Source: Choristoneura fumiferana (taxonomy: Eukaryota; Arthropoda; Insecta; Lepidoptera; Tortricidae). From it: a stretch of 64,000 nt of DNA. Below, piece by piece: positions 31,203 to 41,318 of the stretch. The stretch covers positions 4,962,872 through 5,026,871 of the forward strand of contig NC_133473.1 of NCBI RefSeq assembly GCF_025370935.1. Direction: 5' to 3'. Each line of letters opens with the position of its first letter. The first letter of the stretch is position 1. A program made the position numbers and the translations under genes. The notes beneath the pieces were generated by a model, which was not told where the DNA came from, made no database searches, and saw nothing but the letters and a program-made list of their open reading frames with translations.

Positions 31203-32696
31203 CCTAAAAAAAAAAACACGTCAAATCAATATTTTGCGACGGCGCGGCATGTTTACGCGGAGCTCTCCCCTCATTTGACATCCCACACCATTGAGGCGTC
31301 AAGCTTCATTTACGCGTGTCACCATTCCGACGAGAACCCTGCAACCGCACTGATTTCCCCCTCTTAACTTGTTTTTGTACGTCCCATAGGGGGGCGGCAA
31401 GGGTCGCGCTGGATTTGCCACGCTCTGACGTCCTCGAATTAATTAGGCTCCCGTACTTTTTATTGACGTTAGAAGATCGAATATGATCTTCGAAATGAGT
31501 TCAACTTGCTATTTTGAAATACATGTTGCTTTGGCAGTTTGTAGTACTGTACAAACAATCTACTTACAAAAAAGTCAAGACGACATTTTCTTATTGACTT
31601 ATTACATGGAGTAAATTATTATTTGTAAGTGACTCCCGTATGTTTTTATAACAAGCTTTATTTTTAACTACATGTTATGTGTGTTTGTTTGTTTGTTAAA
31701 ACGAAATCTTGCGAGTCGAATTCTCCCACTTTAAGTGATCGAGGGAGTTTTCTGGTATAGGACCATAATAATTATACAGGATTATAATATCAGCAACAGG
31801 CCTCATCAATAAATTGAACTCATAATATTGTGATCGGATTGACTTAAAGTTACGTACAGATTAGCTTGGATTACTATGCAAAGTACTTTTTCATGAAAAA
31901 AGCCAAAGGTAAAGCTTACTTACTTTGAGAATAAGACGCAACATGGTTTTGAATTGTTTCATCGTGCCTCTAGCTTAGCTATACACCGTGCATTTAAGTA
32001 AGTATGCATCATGCTCCCCCGCTATTCGCTACATTGTCATGTAAACGAGGCGTCTTAATACAGCGACAATTTGTTTAGTTTAATTGGACAAGAAGGGTTT
32101 GTCTGCTGCTGTTTGTATTGCGATGAGATGTCATTGTTAGACCCCTTTTTGTACGATCAAATAACTATATGATGAAGTATTTTGTCTCAAATTTATGGTT
32201 CTTTGTATTAATTTTGTTTGTAATCCTTATTAACAATAATGTTGCAGTAACTGCGCGTTAATATAATAACATTTGTTGATTGTTAACTATCACACCTGAG
32301 AATTCGTTAAGACTTCGTTAATATTCCGAACTGTAAACCTCGCAAGTTTTTTGACATATCTTCCTCTTTCATGCCTCCGCCATTATGAAAAAAATCAAAA
32401 ACTGAATCGACTGAACTGAATATATGATTATAACCTGCATCCAAAATTTTACGATAATAGGATAGAAAATGTGACCTGTTGATGAATTATGATGAGCATC
32501 CACTGGGCATTGTCTGACTGGTCAGACCTTCGTTAGGTACCCAAGTTGGAATGGAGATCCTTAGCTTGCATGCGCTTTGCGCTCAATCGGTCAACCTTGA
32601 CATTTCAGCCTTATTGCATTGCGATGTAGTCAAATTGTCTAAATATGTGATTTTAGCAATATTTACGCTATGAATATACGTCCCGGATACACAAAC
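31203..32696. other. 1.5 kb without recognised features
   Basis: A patch at about 31230-31450 is clearly more GC-rich (GGGGGGCGGCAAGGGTCGCG) and does not match any repeat here. It could be low-copy host sequence. Beyond it the sequence is AT-rich and unassigned. Confidence 0.4.
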
Positions 32697-33060
32697 TGCA
32701 AGTCACGCAAAGGGCGATGGAGCGGGCGATGTTGGGTATATCCCTCCGTGACAGATTCCGAAATACGGAGATTCGGAGACGAATAAGGCTCACCGATATA
32801 GTCAAGGTAATCACCCAAAGGGCTGGACACATAAGCCGCAGGAGTGATGGAAGATGGGGGAAGGCCGTGATGGAGTGGAGACCCAGAACTGGGCGGAGAA
32901 ATGTTGGTAGGCAGGAGATGAGGAGGACCGACGACCTGGTCAAAGTGGCGGGAAGTTGCTGGATGAGGAGAGCACTGGACCGAGATGAGTGGCGAGCAAT
33001 GCAGGATGCCAACACTCAGCATTGGGTGCCTATGGGCTGAAGAAGAGAAGAAGAGAGACA
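32697..33060 (+). pseudogene. RTE-like reverse transcriptase C-terminal remnant, other subfamily
   Basis: The open plus-strand frame gives KLQVTQRAMERAMLGISLRD, RFRNTEIRRRIRLTDIVKV, AGHISRRSDGRWGKAVMEWR and DDLVKVAGSCWMRRALDRDE, ending WRAMQDANTQHWVPMG and a stop. The tail is GAAGAGAAGAAG instead of TGATGATG. It is 5'-truncated but has the longest undamaged C-terminal frame of the window. No clear TSD was found. Confidence 0.85.
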
Positions 33061-33670
33061 TTTGAGTGAACGTCGTGAAAGTTTAAAATATTATAAAGAA
33101 TTTCTTTCAACAATCATCGAACTTCCAAATGTTTTCAATTGGATTGAAATCTACGACTACTTATTATGCCAATCGTAAAACAGTGTGTCTACCTATATGT
33201 TTTGTGTACACATGTCATTAAATATTTTAATGCTTACCCATTATTTACCGTGTGCGTGTTTTTTCAAAATAAATGTTAGTCGACTGATAATAGCGTAAAT
33301 AAGAATCTAATCTCTTAATGTTCTCATAAAATTTGCCAACAAGGACAGTACAATTAATTCTTGTAGAATTGAACTAATTTGGGCTTTAGTATAAATATAA
33401 TATGGTTTTTATTGATTAATGTATTCAAACTAAACAATAGCATATTTATTGTTTACAGCGTGAAACAGATATTTACAAATTAACTGTTACGAGTAGTTCA
33501 AATTTATCTGTCTTTTGCCTTTCTCGTATTACTACTATAGAATTTCAAGTCAATATACCAATTGAGGTGGGACAAATTACAATTTTAAGATCTGACCCAA
33601 ACTAGCAGGACAAATTTTATAAGAATTTAAGATACAAACGGAGAAGCATTCAGTTGAACTAAGAAGACAC
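33061..33670. other. no feature recognised
   Basis: AT-rich sequence with nothing shared or coding. Confidence 0.45.
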
Positions 33671-33995
33671 TTAAAGGTCTCAACCCACTACACCGTACCA
33701 TGCCATGACCGTAAAAGGAACTTGTCAGGAACGGAATGATAAACGCATACAATGACACGCAACGGCGACGGTTGGTTACGGAAAGTGCTAAGGGGCATCT
33801 ATAATATAAAAGTGAACCGCCAGAATGGGAAAAAAAACGAGACAGAGCAGGATGGCGCTCTACAACACCATTTTGACACGTTTCTCCCAAACAACGCATT
33901 ATTTCTCTGGAATTTTAAAGGAATTCGATTCTTTGACCTTGAGAATCGCAAAAAACTTGAGAAAATATGATATTGGGGCGGACATTTTGTATATT

Positions 33996-34311
33996 CATCA
34001 TAATCCCAGCCTATATACGTCCTACTGCTGGGCACAGGCCTCCTCTCAGAACAAGAGGGCTTGGGTCATAGTTTCCGCGCGGGCCCAGTGCGGATTGGTA
34101 ACTTCACACGCACCATTGAATTGCTTCGAAGGTTTGTGCAGGTTTCCTCACGATGTTCTCCTTCACCGCAAAGCTCGTGGTAAATTTCAAATGTAATTCC
34201 GCACATGAATTTCGAAAAACTCAGAGGTGCGAGCCGGGGTTTAAACCCACGACCCTCTGTTTGAGAGGCGCTAGGTCAAACCACTAGGCCACCACGGCTT
34301 TTTTCATCATC
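33996..34311 (-). mobile_element. SINE-B with 12-bp TSD
   Basis: It is full length, from GCCGTGGTGGCCTAGTGG at about 34299 down to GGCTGGGATTATGATGAAT at 33996. ATTTTGTATATT flanks it at 33984-33995 and 34312-34323. Between the SINE head and the TSD sit 12 extra bases (TTTTTTCATCATC on the plus strand). Confidence 0.85.
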
Positions 34312-34479
34312 ATTTTGTATATTATGCAAAATAAAATCACAAGTTCGAATTTTGAGCCAAAAACGAGCGATCTATTATCTATCCCAGTGGTGCCATTCAG
34401 GGAAAAACAAATCTATTCATTATCCTGCATTGCAGTCTGTAAAGCTCTTTACCCATTCATTGCCTCGCACCAGATTACG

Positions 34480-34713
34480 CTGGGCTTAGAGTCATGAAAT
34501 TTGGTATGTACTATGTGTAGATAGCTGGATGTCTGAAATAACACTTTTTCTGAAAAAGCTACTATTATTCCAATATTCCCGCAGGATAATTGTTCTTAAC
34601 ACAACACCTCAATGAAGATTACGATATAAATTTTGGGATTTCCCACGGGAATTTTGTAAAATCCCGGATTTTTAATTGTAACTACCAGATCGAATAGTTT
34701 ACACGTGCTCTAG
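34480..34713 (+). mobile_element. Helitron-like 3' half
   Basis: It contains AGAGTCATGAAATTTGG, CAATATTCCCGCAGGATAAT, GATTTCCCACGGGAATTTTG and TAAAATCCCGGATTTTTAAT, ending ACACGTGCT then CTAG before T. The usual GAAGCCGCGGG hairpin stem is deleted just before CTAG. Confidence 0.65.
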
Positions 34714-34813
34714 TAGTTTCATACTTTTCGATGCAACGAATATATTTTTGCCTCACACGTTGCTATGACGGCCATGTTACGTCGTCACGGTGTATTGGGT
34801 AGAGTCCTTTAAA

Positions 34814-35106
34814 TGTGTTGAACAAAGAAACACGCTGAAGGTGAAAAAAAGCTGTAATATTGTAACCCCAATGAGTAAGACCGTTGAAAACTAATCAGAA
34901 ATGAAAATCTAATGGCTTACGGAATCAGACTAGCACAATCGAGTGTGGATTGATCGATTATTATCAAACACTTTCTAGTCACGCGACCTCGAAATTCCTT
35001 GAAAATCGATGACTTAAAGCACGAAATGAATCATAACATGACATTCTGATTAATTAAGTATAATTTTGTAATAATGGAAGTGTTCGGGGAAAACAAAACG
35101 CCATAA
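34814..35106. other. no feature recognised
   Basis: Nothing recurrent or coding was seen. Confidence 0.4.
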
Positions 35107-35222
35107 TCATCATGTTTGGTCTATATACTTCCCACTGCTGCGCAAGGCCTCCTTTTAGAACGAGAGGGCTTGAGCTGTGATTCACACGCATACCCAGTGC
35201 GAATTGGGAACTTCATACTCTA
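35107..35222 (-). mobile_element. SINE-B 3' fragment
   Basis: On the plus strand it shows CTATATACTTCCCACTGCTG, GAACGAGAGGGCTTGAG and CCCAGTGCGAATTGGGAACT. It is the reverse of the SINE-B 3' half, diverged and lacking the tRNA-like head. Confidence 0.7.
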
Positions 35223-35448
35223 CTAACTCCAACTTAACTGCTGACTTTAGCTAACTTTGTACTTAACAATAATAGCTACAGTGTTGGATTGTGTTTAACT
35301 GTTTGGTCTGATCTACTGGTTTATTTAACCTATTTATTTTCTTAACCTCGAACTAGTCAGGCAACTGCTGTCTTGCCCTGGGCGGGGTTGCGGCTAAAAA
35401 ATAACAAAGAATAATAGATAACATACATAAAAAAAATTACTTCTTCAT

Positions 35449-35992
35449 TTTAGGGTTCCGGAGCCAAAATGGCAAAAACGGAACCCTTATAGTTTCTCTA
35501 TGTCTGTCTGTCTGTCTGTCCATCCGCGGCTTTGCGCAAGGACTATCAATGCTAGAATGCTGTAATTTTACATGGATATATATGAAAACTGTGCCGATAA
35601 AATGGTATAATAAAATATTAAAAAAAAAATTTTTAGTGTAGCTCCCATAGACGTAAAGTGAGGGTGATTTTTTTTTTCTCATCCAACCCTATGGTGTGGA
35701 GTATCGTTGGATAGGTCTTTTAAAACCATTAAGGGTAAGCTAAAATGACATTTTCATTCAGTGATTTGTTTGCGAAATATTCAACTTTAAAGTGCAAATT
35801 TTCATTAAAATCGAGCGTCCCCCCCTCTAAAATGTAAGCTGGTGGGTGGAAAAATTTGAAAAAATTCAAGATGATAGTAAGAACACGAAACGTAAAATAC
35901 GAAATCCGTAGAAACATATTGCTTGATTTTTTCGTAATGGCTACGGAACCCTATTTTGGGCGTGTCCGACACGCTCTTGGCCGGTTTTGTAT
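35449..35992 (+). mobile_element. family F repeat, complete
   Basis: It runs from TTTTAGGGTTCCGGAGCC, AAAATGGCAAAAACGGAACC and the TCTG run, through CCGCGGCTTTGCGC, ATAGACGTAAAGTGAGGG, GGATAGGTCTTTTAAAACC and TCGAGCGTCCCCCC. The close is TTTTTTCGTAATGGCTACGG, AACCCTATTTTGGGCG, TGTCCGACACGC and TCTTGGCCGGTTTT. It is the reference copy for 5956, 7433, 38195 and 53412. There is no frame. Confidence 0.8.
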
Positions 35993-36208
35993 TTATATTT
36001 GCTTTTTCCCTTAAAATTATTCGGTTCGGTAACTTCGAAATGTAGCTCGTTGCCATGGTGATGTCTCCTGGGTCACTTATTTATCATCATCATCATCATT
36101 ACGCAATATTAACAAAACCTTCTTTTAGAGATAGGAAATGGAAGAAGTTATGTACCATATTTATTTGTGTTTCCATTTTAACAATGAAACTTTAGTAGCC
36201 CCTATTTT

Positions 36209-36425
36209 TCACCCCCGACGCAAAAAGAGGGGTGTTATAAATTTGACCGCTAAGTGTGTCCGTCTGTCTGTCTATCTGTGTGTCTGTCTGTGGCACCGCA
36301 GCTCTTAAACGGGTGGACCGATTTGATACGCACTTTTTTTAAATTTGAAATGTTTGTTTCTATAGCGATGGTTCTTAGACATGTTTCATCAAAATCAGTT
36401 CCACTTTTTGTTGGTCAGGTTAGGT
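36209..36425 (+). mobile_element. family N repeat
   Basis: It reads CACCCCCGACGCAAAAAGAG, GGGTGTTATAAATTTGACCG, a CTGT-rich run, CACCGCAGCTCTTAAACGGG and GGTTCTTAGACATGTTTC. The 3' end is shortened to CCACTTTTTGTTGGTCAGG. Confidence 0.75.
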
Positions 36426-36598
36426 TATGTTTTGAATAAGTAACTAGCAATAAAATGAAATTTCAAAAATCCTAAAGACAGCACGGGTTCATTATACTTT
36501 ACGGCAAACGAAGTGTAATATACATACAGCTAGCGACGTTGAATTTAGCAGCGGTAGTTCATTAAATTGCGCCGCCGCTTGAACATTATTTGTGCAAT

Positions 36599-36760
36599 TA
36601 TCATCATCATTATCATCCTCATCATCAGCTTATAGCATTCTGCTGCTGGACATAGGCCTCCCCAAATGAGCGCCATTCTCTGTCCTCGGCTCACGCGCGC
36701 TCGCGGCTCGCTTCACGCGTTTGTCCAGCTTACCACTCCTCCTGGTGAGAGGGGGGGGGG
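36599..36760 (-). pseudogene. RTE-like LINE 3' end with 7-bp TSD
   Basis: Reverse complement shows CTCACCAGGAGGAGTGGTAA, GAGGACAGAGAATGGCGCTC and GGGGAGGCCTATGTCCAGC, ending GCTGATGATGAGGATG. It is closest to the nested copy at 13472. GTGCAAT flanks it at 36592-36598 and 36761-36767. A run of G (36752-36760) marks the 5' end. Confidence 0.65.
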
Positions 36761-36767
36761 GTGCAAT

Positions 36768-37130
36768 ATGCTACTTGCGAGTAATAGGTATGTACCTACT
36801 TAATTGAAATCCTTATCCCATGACATGGATTTCGTGTTTACTGTGCTAATGTAGAGGAACCAAAATAAAATTTATGTTGAACAGTCATTTTCGCCCTTTA
36901 TTAAACAGACGTCAGTCATAGCTGGCCTGCCTAAATAATATAAACATTGTTTTTCTCGACCTTCTTAAGGAAATCCGTCCAAGGCATAAACTTTTATTTC
37001 GTTATTCAGTAATTGAGTATTTATTTTTATTTAATTTTTTGTTACACCAATTATTATGTGTAACTAACTTTGAGAGAGTTTCTCCTTGTAAATTGTCCTT
37101 TACATATGCATTTAATTTTCTTATCGTTGC
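36768..37130. other. no feature recognised
   Basis: AT-rich, unassigned. Confidence 0.4.
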
Positions 37131-37143
37131 ATAAATAGCCTGC

Positions 37144-37234
37144 TGCTGCCTGCCTGAGTGGAGAGCCTTGGGGGAGGCCTATGTCAAGCAGTGGACGTCT
37201 TTCGGCTGACATGATGATGATGATGATGATGATG
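37144..37234 (+). mobile_element. 91-bp RTE 3' end with 13-bp TSD
   Basis: It holds only CTGAGTGGAGAGCCTTGGGG, GAGGCCTATGTCAAGCAG, TGGACGTCTTTCGGCTGAC and ATG triplets. ATAAATAGCCTGC occurs at 37131-37143 and 37235-37247. It is an extreme 5' truncation. Confidence 0.88.
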
Positions 37235-37247
37235 ATAAATAGCCTGC

Positions 37248-37475
37248 GCTGTATTTCATCCCTAATCAGCGGTTGAAATTGGATTTTATCCCACTTCACA
37301 CCCGCACTGATCTAACTCGCGCATTTATAAACTAAGTTTCACAACATTTGGCGTGCTTATAAACCTTCTATAAGTCTGCCAGAACTCATCTCTTTTTCTG
37401 AGACCAAAATGTTTTCTGAGTGCCAGGTATCCAATTGAACCCACTGGTTGAAATATGTCGGATTCGTTTTTGTTA
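37248..37475. other. possible old Helitron pieces
   Basis: TTTCATCCCTAATCAGCGGT then TGAAATTGGATTTTATCCC (37256-37292) resembles the Helitron body at 27979. CCCACTGGTTGAAAT follows near 37439. The evidence is weak. Confidence 0.3.
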
Positions 37476-37560
37476 TCAATCAATCAAATCAGCCCACGTC
37501 CACCCACTGCTGAATAGGCTCTTCATTTTCACGCTACTTGGCCCAGTCCGGTGCTAGTCT
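37476..37560 (-). mobile_element. RTE-like 3' end with GATT tail
   Basis: In reverse complement it reads GCACCGGACTGGGCCAAGTA, GAAGAGCCTATTCAGCAG, TGGGTGGACGTGGGCTGAT and TTGATTGATTGAT. The layout matches RTE 3' ends (GCAGTGG-GACGT-GGCTGAT), but the tail is GATT tetramers. Confidence 0.5.
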
Positions 37561-38194
37561 CATGCACAGCTTATAAAAATATACTTACTCATACAACTCA
37601 TTGGATACGTTCCACTTAACGTCCACAACGTTTGTAACACCTTCTGTATCGTGCCACCTAAGGTCCGTGGTAGCTGCCAGCGAACGCTCGACGTCATAGA
37701 TGACGTCACTGTTGGCGACCGCATCACGCCTATTTCGCCCACACAATATTGATGGGTCAAGTGAGCTTTCACCAAAATTTGGCGGTAACTGTCACTCTTA
37801 TCAGCATTGTCATAATTTATGAACTTTCCGATGATCTCTCATTTATTTTGTCAAAAAACGCAACCATAAATTTACGGGCATTCATGTCGAATTAAATTTT
37901 ACTCCAATCCATGCGAAATATTTACTCACAACCCTCACAGCTGCATGTTTTCGCCATGCCGCCATATTGCTCAATATGTACGTTTCACCTATAAACATTT
38001 GGCTACAAGCACTCACGGCCTTTTTAGCGGTTTTCGTGACGACTTAAGAATTTAATTACACAAATAATTTATAATAGTTTCAGTTCAATAACGATTATAA
38101 AGTTTTTTTGCTCTACTGTAAATTTTGACAAATGCAGTTACTCTGTTTTTGATTACGACAGCCGAGTAGTTTTTAAGAGTAAATAGCAGCCTAA
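37561..38194. other. no repeat recognised; CRE-like palindrome
   Basis: At 37690-37707 GACGTCAT-AG-ATGACGTC is a perfect inverted pair of ATF/CREB-like half sites. No transcription unit nearby supports a regulatory call. Confidence 0.35.
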
Positions 38195-38330
38195 GGTATA
38201 AAATATACCTAAACTTGAAAGATTCCGTGCACAATACGAAATCCTTAGAAAAATATTACTTGATTTTTTCGTAATGGCTATGGAACCCTATCTTGGGCGT
38301 GTCCGATACGCTCTTGGCTATTTTTTTTTT
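38195..38330 (+). mobile_element. family F 3' fragment
   Basis: AGGTATAAAATATACCTAAA, CTTGAAAGATTCCG, TTTTTCGTAATGGCTATGGA, ACCCTATCTTGGGCG and TGTCCGATACGCTCTTGGC match the last quarter of 35449-35992. Confidence 0.75.
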
Positions 38331-38524
38331 ACTGAGTCAATCTCAATTCTCTTTTAACATGGGCTGTCCACAAGTCCGTCAGCTGACGGGCCGGTAATGG
38401 CTTAGCCTAACACGACACTTATTGCTGAAATAAATCATCAACGGGTAGTTAAGTCGTATTGAGTCTTTTCAAGTTAACTTAAATTACTATTTGGCCGTTG
38501 TACTTTTATCGTGAATACAAACTG

Positions 38525-38632
38525 AGACATGGATGCACAGAAAAACCAGAAAAAGAGACCAGCACTGAGAATCGAACCCAGGTCCTCAGCATTCCGTGCT
38601 GCGTGCTATAACCCCTACACCACTGCTGGACA
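38525..38632 (-). mobile_element. tRNA-like SINE head (SINE-C)
   Basis: Read on the minus strand, CCAGCAGTGGTGTAGGGGTT, ATAGCAC, GCAGCACGGAATGCTG and CTGGGTTCGATTCTCAG can fold as a tRNA-like cloverleaf. CCAGCA pairs with TGCTGG as acceptor ends (38559-38629). The anticodon loop is irregular. GTCTCTTTTTCTGG follows as the SINE body, so this is not called a tRNA gene. Confidence 0.6.
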
Positions 38633-38739
38633 GGAATCTAGACACGAATTTTTCCTATGCTCAGGTTGCTTATTTCTACTATGCTACATAAGACACAGCA
38701 CTAATCAAAAAATCTAATAAAACAAAATCTAAATCTAAT

Positions 38740-39665
38740 TCGTGACTGACTGACTGACTTATAGATCAACGCACAGGCCAAACCGCTAGGCCTAGAAACT
38801 TGAAATTTAGAATATATATTGCTTGATAGGTGTAGACGCGCACTAAGAAAGGATTTTTAATTCCCACCGGAGAGGCAATAAATGGGATTTATATTTTCAC
38901 TTCAAAATGGCCCTATTTCCGTAACTATAATTATTAGAAACTTCAAATTTGGAATGCAAATAGATAATACTAACAACTAAAAACAGTTTTTAGGATTTTT
39001 CGAAATTCCCACGGGATAGTGAATAAATGGGATTAATTTCCGTAACTATAATTATCAGAGACTTCAAATTTGGCATAGAAGTAGTTGATTATAATAGTTA
39101 CAATCAGTTTTAAGGTTTTTGGAAATTCCCACGGGATAAGGAAAAAACGGGATTGATATTCAGTTCAAAGGGATTGATTTTTCGTTATACTGGTCGTAGA
39201 AAGCTGAAATTTGGAATGTAGGTGGCTTGGGGAGTGTAGTAAAGGAGCAATGAGAGAGGACTTTCCAAAATGTTTGCACGGGAACGGGAAAAAACGGGAT
39301 TTTTCGTTTTGCTGGTCGTGGAAAGCTGAAATTCGGCGCGTAGGTTGCTTGGGGAGTGTAAAGGAGAATTGCCTTATATTCAGTTCAACGGGATCAATTT
39401 TTCGTTATACTGGTCGTAGAAAGCTGAAATTTGGCATGTAGGTGGCTTGGGGAGTGTAAAAGAGCATTGAGAGAGTACTTTCCAAAATTCCCACGGGAAC
39501 GGGAAAAAACGGGATTTTTCGTTTAGATGGTCGTAGAAAGCTGAAATTTGGCAAGTGGTTTCCTTGGGGAGTGTAAAGGAGCATTTAGAGAGCATTTCCG
39601 AAAATTCTTACGGGAACGGGAAAAAACGGGATTTTGCGTTTTACTGGTTGTAGAAAGCTAAAATG
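38740..39665. repeat. tandem array, about 7 diverged units of roughly 98-150 bp
   Basis: Each unit carries TTTTTCGTTATACTGGTCGT, AGAAAGCTGAAATTTGGCAT, TTGGGGAGTGTAAAGGAGCA and TTCCCACGGGAACGGG. The phrase GGTCGTAGAAAGC recurs at 39192, 39314, 39412, 39529 and 39646 (last two periods 117). Earlier units (38796, 38921, 39042) are more diverged. The start GTGACTGACTGACTGACTTA and TTCCCACGGG phrases link it to Helitron bodies. Confidence 0.8.
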
Positions 39666-39704
39666 AAAAAATTTAAAAGTTTCTATTGTAAGTAGGCCAC
39701 ATTA

Positions 39705-39935
39705 GGCTCTTCAATCGACTTCAAAAAAGGAGAAGGTCATGCATTCCACTATATATATATATTTTATGTATGTTCACCAATTTGTCGATCAATTGGGGAC
39801 CAATTTAAAAAAATCTTTTTTTATTCGAAAGAGTATACTCCCAAGGTGATTCCACTCTCACCAAATCAGGATCTGATGACGGGATCTCAGGGAAATCGAG
39901 GGCAACCCTCAAATTTTGTATGCACGCATTATATT
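39705..39935. mobile_element. family T repeat
   Basis: ATCGACTTCAAAAAAGGAGA then AGGTCATGCATTCC, TTTTATGTATGTTCACC, AATTGGGGACCAATTT and GGTGATTCCACTC are phrases I know from widespread lepidopteran repeats. The class is uncertain. Note TATATATATATAT within it. Confidence 0.5.
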
Positions 39936-39940
39936 TTTAG

Positions 39941-40005
39941 TTCAGTTCAGTTTCTTTATTTGCCATAAATACATGTACCTACTAAGCATGTTGTAGATAT
40001 AAATA
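39941..40005 (-). mobile_element. LINE-like 3' tail
   Basis: The minus strand reads TATGGCAAATAAAGAAACTG then AACTGAACT, an AATAAA-like signal followed by a GAACT repeat tail. Confidence 0.45.
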
Positions 40006-40060
40006 AGTCTCAATACAATTTCAACAATATGGTGTAGCAAACAGGTATGTACAAGCTTAA

Positions 40061-40371
40061 TCCTTACTTATATATTATATATGCAAAAGTGTGTTTGTGG
40101 TTTTGTATGTTTGTTTGTATATTTATACTCTTTATTGTACAAAATGAAAACAAAAGTTTACAGAAAAAAATATGTTTGTTGTTTGTTTGTATGTTTGTCC
40201 ATCTTTCACGTCGAAATGGAGCGACAGATCGACGTTATTTTTGGCATAGAGATAGTTGACGGGCCAGAGAGTGACATAGGCTACTTTTTATCCCGAAAAA
40301 ATGCACAGTTCCCGAGGGAACAGCGCGAGATAACCGAATTCCACGCGTGCAAAGCGGCGGGCAAAAGCTAG
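40061..40371 (+). mobile_element. non-autonomous Helitron with nested LINE-J tail
   Basis: It begins TCCTTACTTATATATTATAT after A and ends CGGCGGGCAAAAG then CTAG before T. The core includes TTTTTATCCCG and CACAGTTCCCGAGGGAACAG. A reverse LINE-J 3' end (TATACTCTTTATTGTACAAA, 40120-40185) lies between two GTTTGTTTGTAT runs. Confidence 0.75.
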
Positions 40372-41231
40372 TTAAGATATACTTGATTAAATAATCGCTA
40401 TCGTTACTACGTTTAATTAAACCCCACATGATAAATCCTTCTGAGATTATTTGCGAACGATAATTCGATAAGGTTAAGCGCAAATTAATTTGGTTCAGAA
40501 CGAGTGATTTCTATTTTAATTAACAACCCCTCTAAATGGGGTATGGTTGAGGGATTACGCAGGGTAGGGGAAGAATGTTGCGTGGGTAGCTATTTTTATT
40601 GAAAGGGTAGATGAATTAACGAATAATAGTTGTTTTTAGGAGCATATAATGACATTTATTTACAACCAAAACTAAATTTTGTATCAATTTCAGTTGCTTT
40701 TTAGATTTTTTTTTAAATAAATTAACTTTAGAATATCAGCTCGGTGACGTTCGTTACTAGATATATAGTGCTACGGCACATGCTGAGCTGAGTCCTTTTA
40801 GCATCACACTACAGCACAATGTCTTTAATGTTTTCTCTCTTCTTCTATTTATGTTTTACTGTGTTTTTGTTGTCAATAAATGTTGTGAGTTTGTATATAC
40901 TTTTTGCACAGTCATTCACTTCTATCAATCTCTAACAGATCGTCCTCCCATTCAGAAATATCACTTACCTGAGATATTATCTAAGTATTTAACAGACTTG
41001 TAAAAAAAGGAACTGGTTTCTTCTTGATTCGGTTGTTTTTTTTAGAATTTCGTTATTTAAGAACCGATTTAGTCAGTTATTTTTTTGGGTGTACTTTCGT
41101 TCAATTCAATTTAAATTTAAAAGAAAATTGCTACGCGTGAACTATGTATTTGCAAGGTGTTTTTTTCTTAAATTTTTGAAAATACTTTGTATTGAATTCA
41201 TTGGCATGGAGACATAATAATATATGCAGAT
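40372..41231. other. no clear feature; possible solo LTR
   Basis: The block 40735-40940 (CTCGGTGACGTTCGTTACTA ... TCAATAAATGTTGTGAG ... CTCTAACA) has the look of an LTR R/U5 region, but I could not find a matching TG start or target duplication. Confidence 0.25.
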
Positions 41232-41318
41232 TCACCTCACCTATACATCCCACTGCAGGGCACAAGTCTCTTCACAGAACGAGAGATCTTGTGCCGTAGT
41301 TACCACGCTGGAACAAAA
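41232..41318 (-). mobile_element. SINE-B 3' fragment
   Basis: CTATACATCCCACTGCAGGG, CACAAGTCTCTTCACAGAAC and GAGAGATCTTGTGCC are the reverse of the SINE-B tail. Confidence 0.6.

Larger units (their letters stand above)
33671..34812. mobile_element. family R TIR element with nested insertions
   Basis: The left end AAAGGTCTCAACCCACTACA then CCGTACCATGCCATGACCGT is mirrored on the right by CACGGTGTATTGGGTAGAGT and CCTTT read in reverse complement. Inside are a SINE-B (33996-34311) and a Helitron piece (34480-34713), so the original element was about half this length. TIR similarity is imperfect. Confidence 0.55.

Noticed and set aside
32668..33061. Two long minus-strand frames
   Set aside because: They are shadows of the plus-strand RTE reverse transcriptase remnant at 32697-33060.
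38559..38629. tRNA gene
   Set aside because: The fold is tRNA-like but the anticodon loop is irregular and a SINE body follows, so it is annotated as a SINE head.
39211..39595. Repeated cysteine- and lysine-containing frames
   Set aside because: They are produced by the tandem array and shift phase between units.
40735..40940. Solo LTR
   Set aside because: No matching TG start, primer site or target duplication was found.
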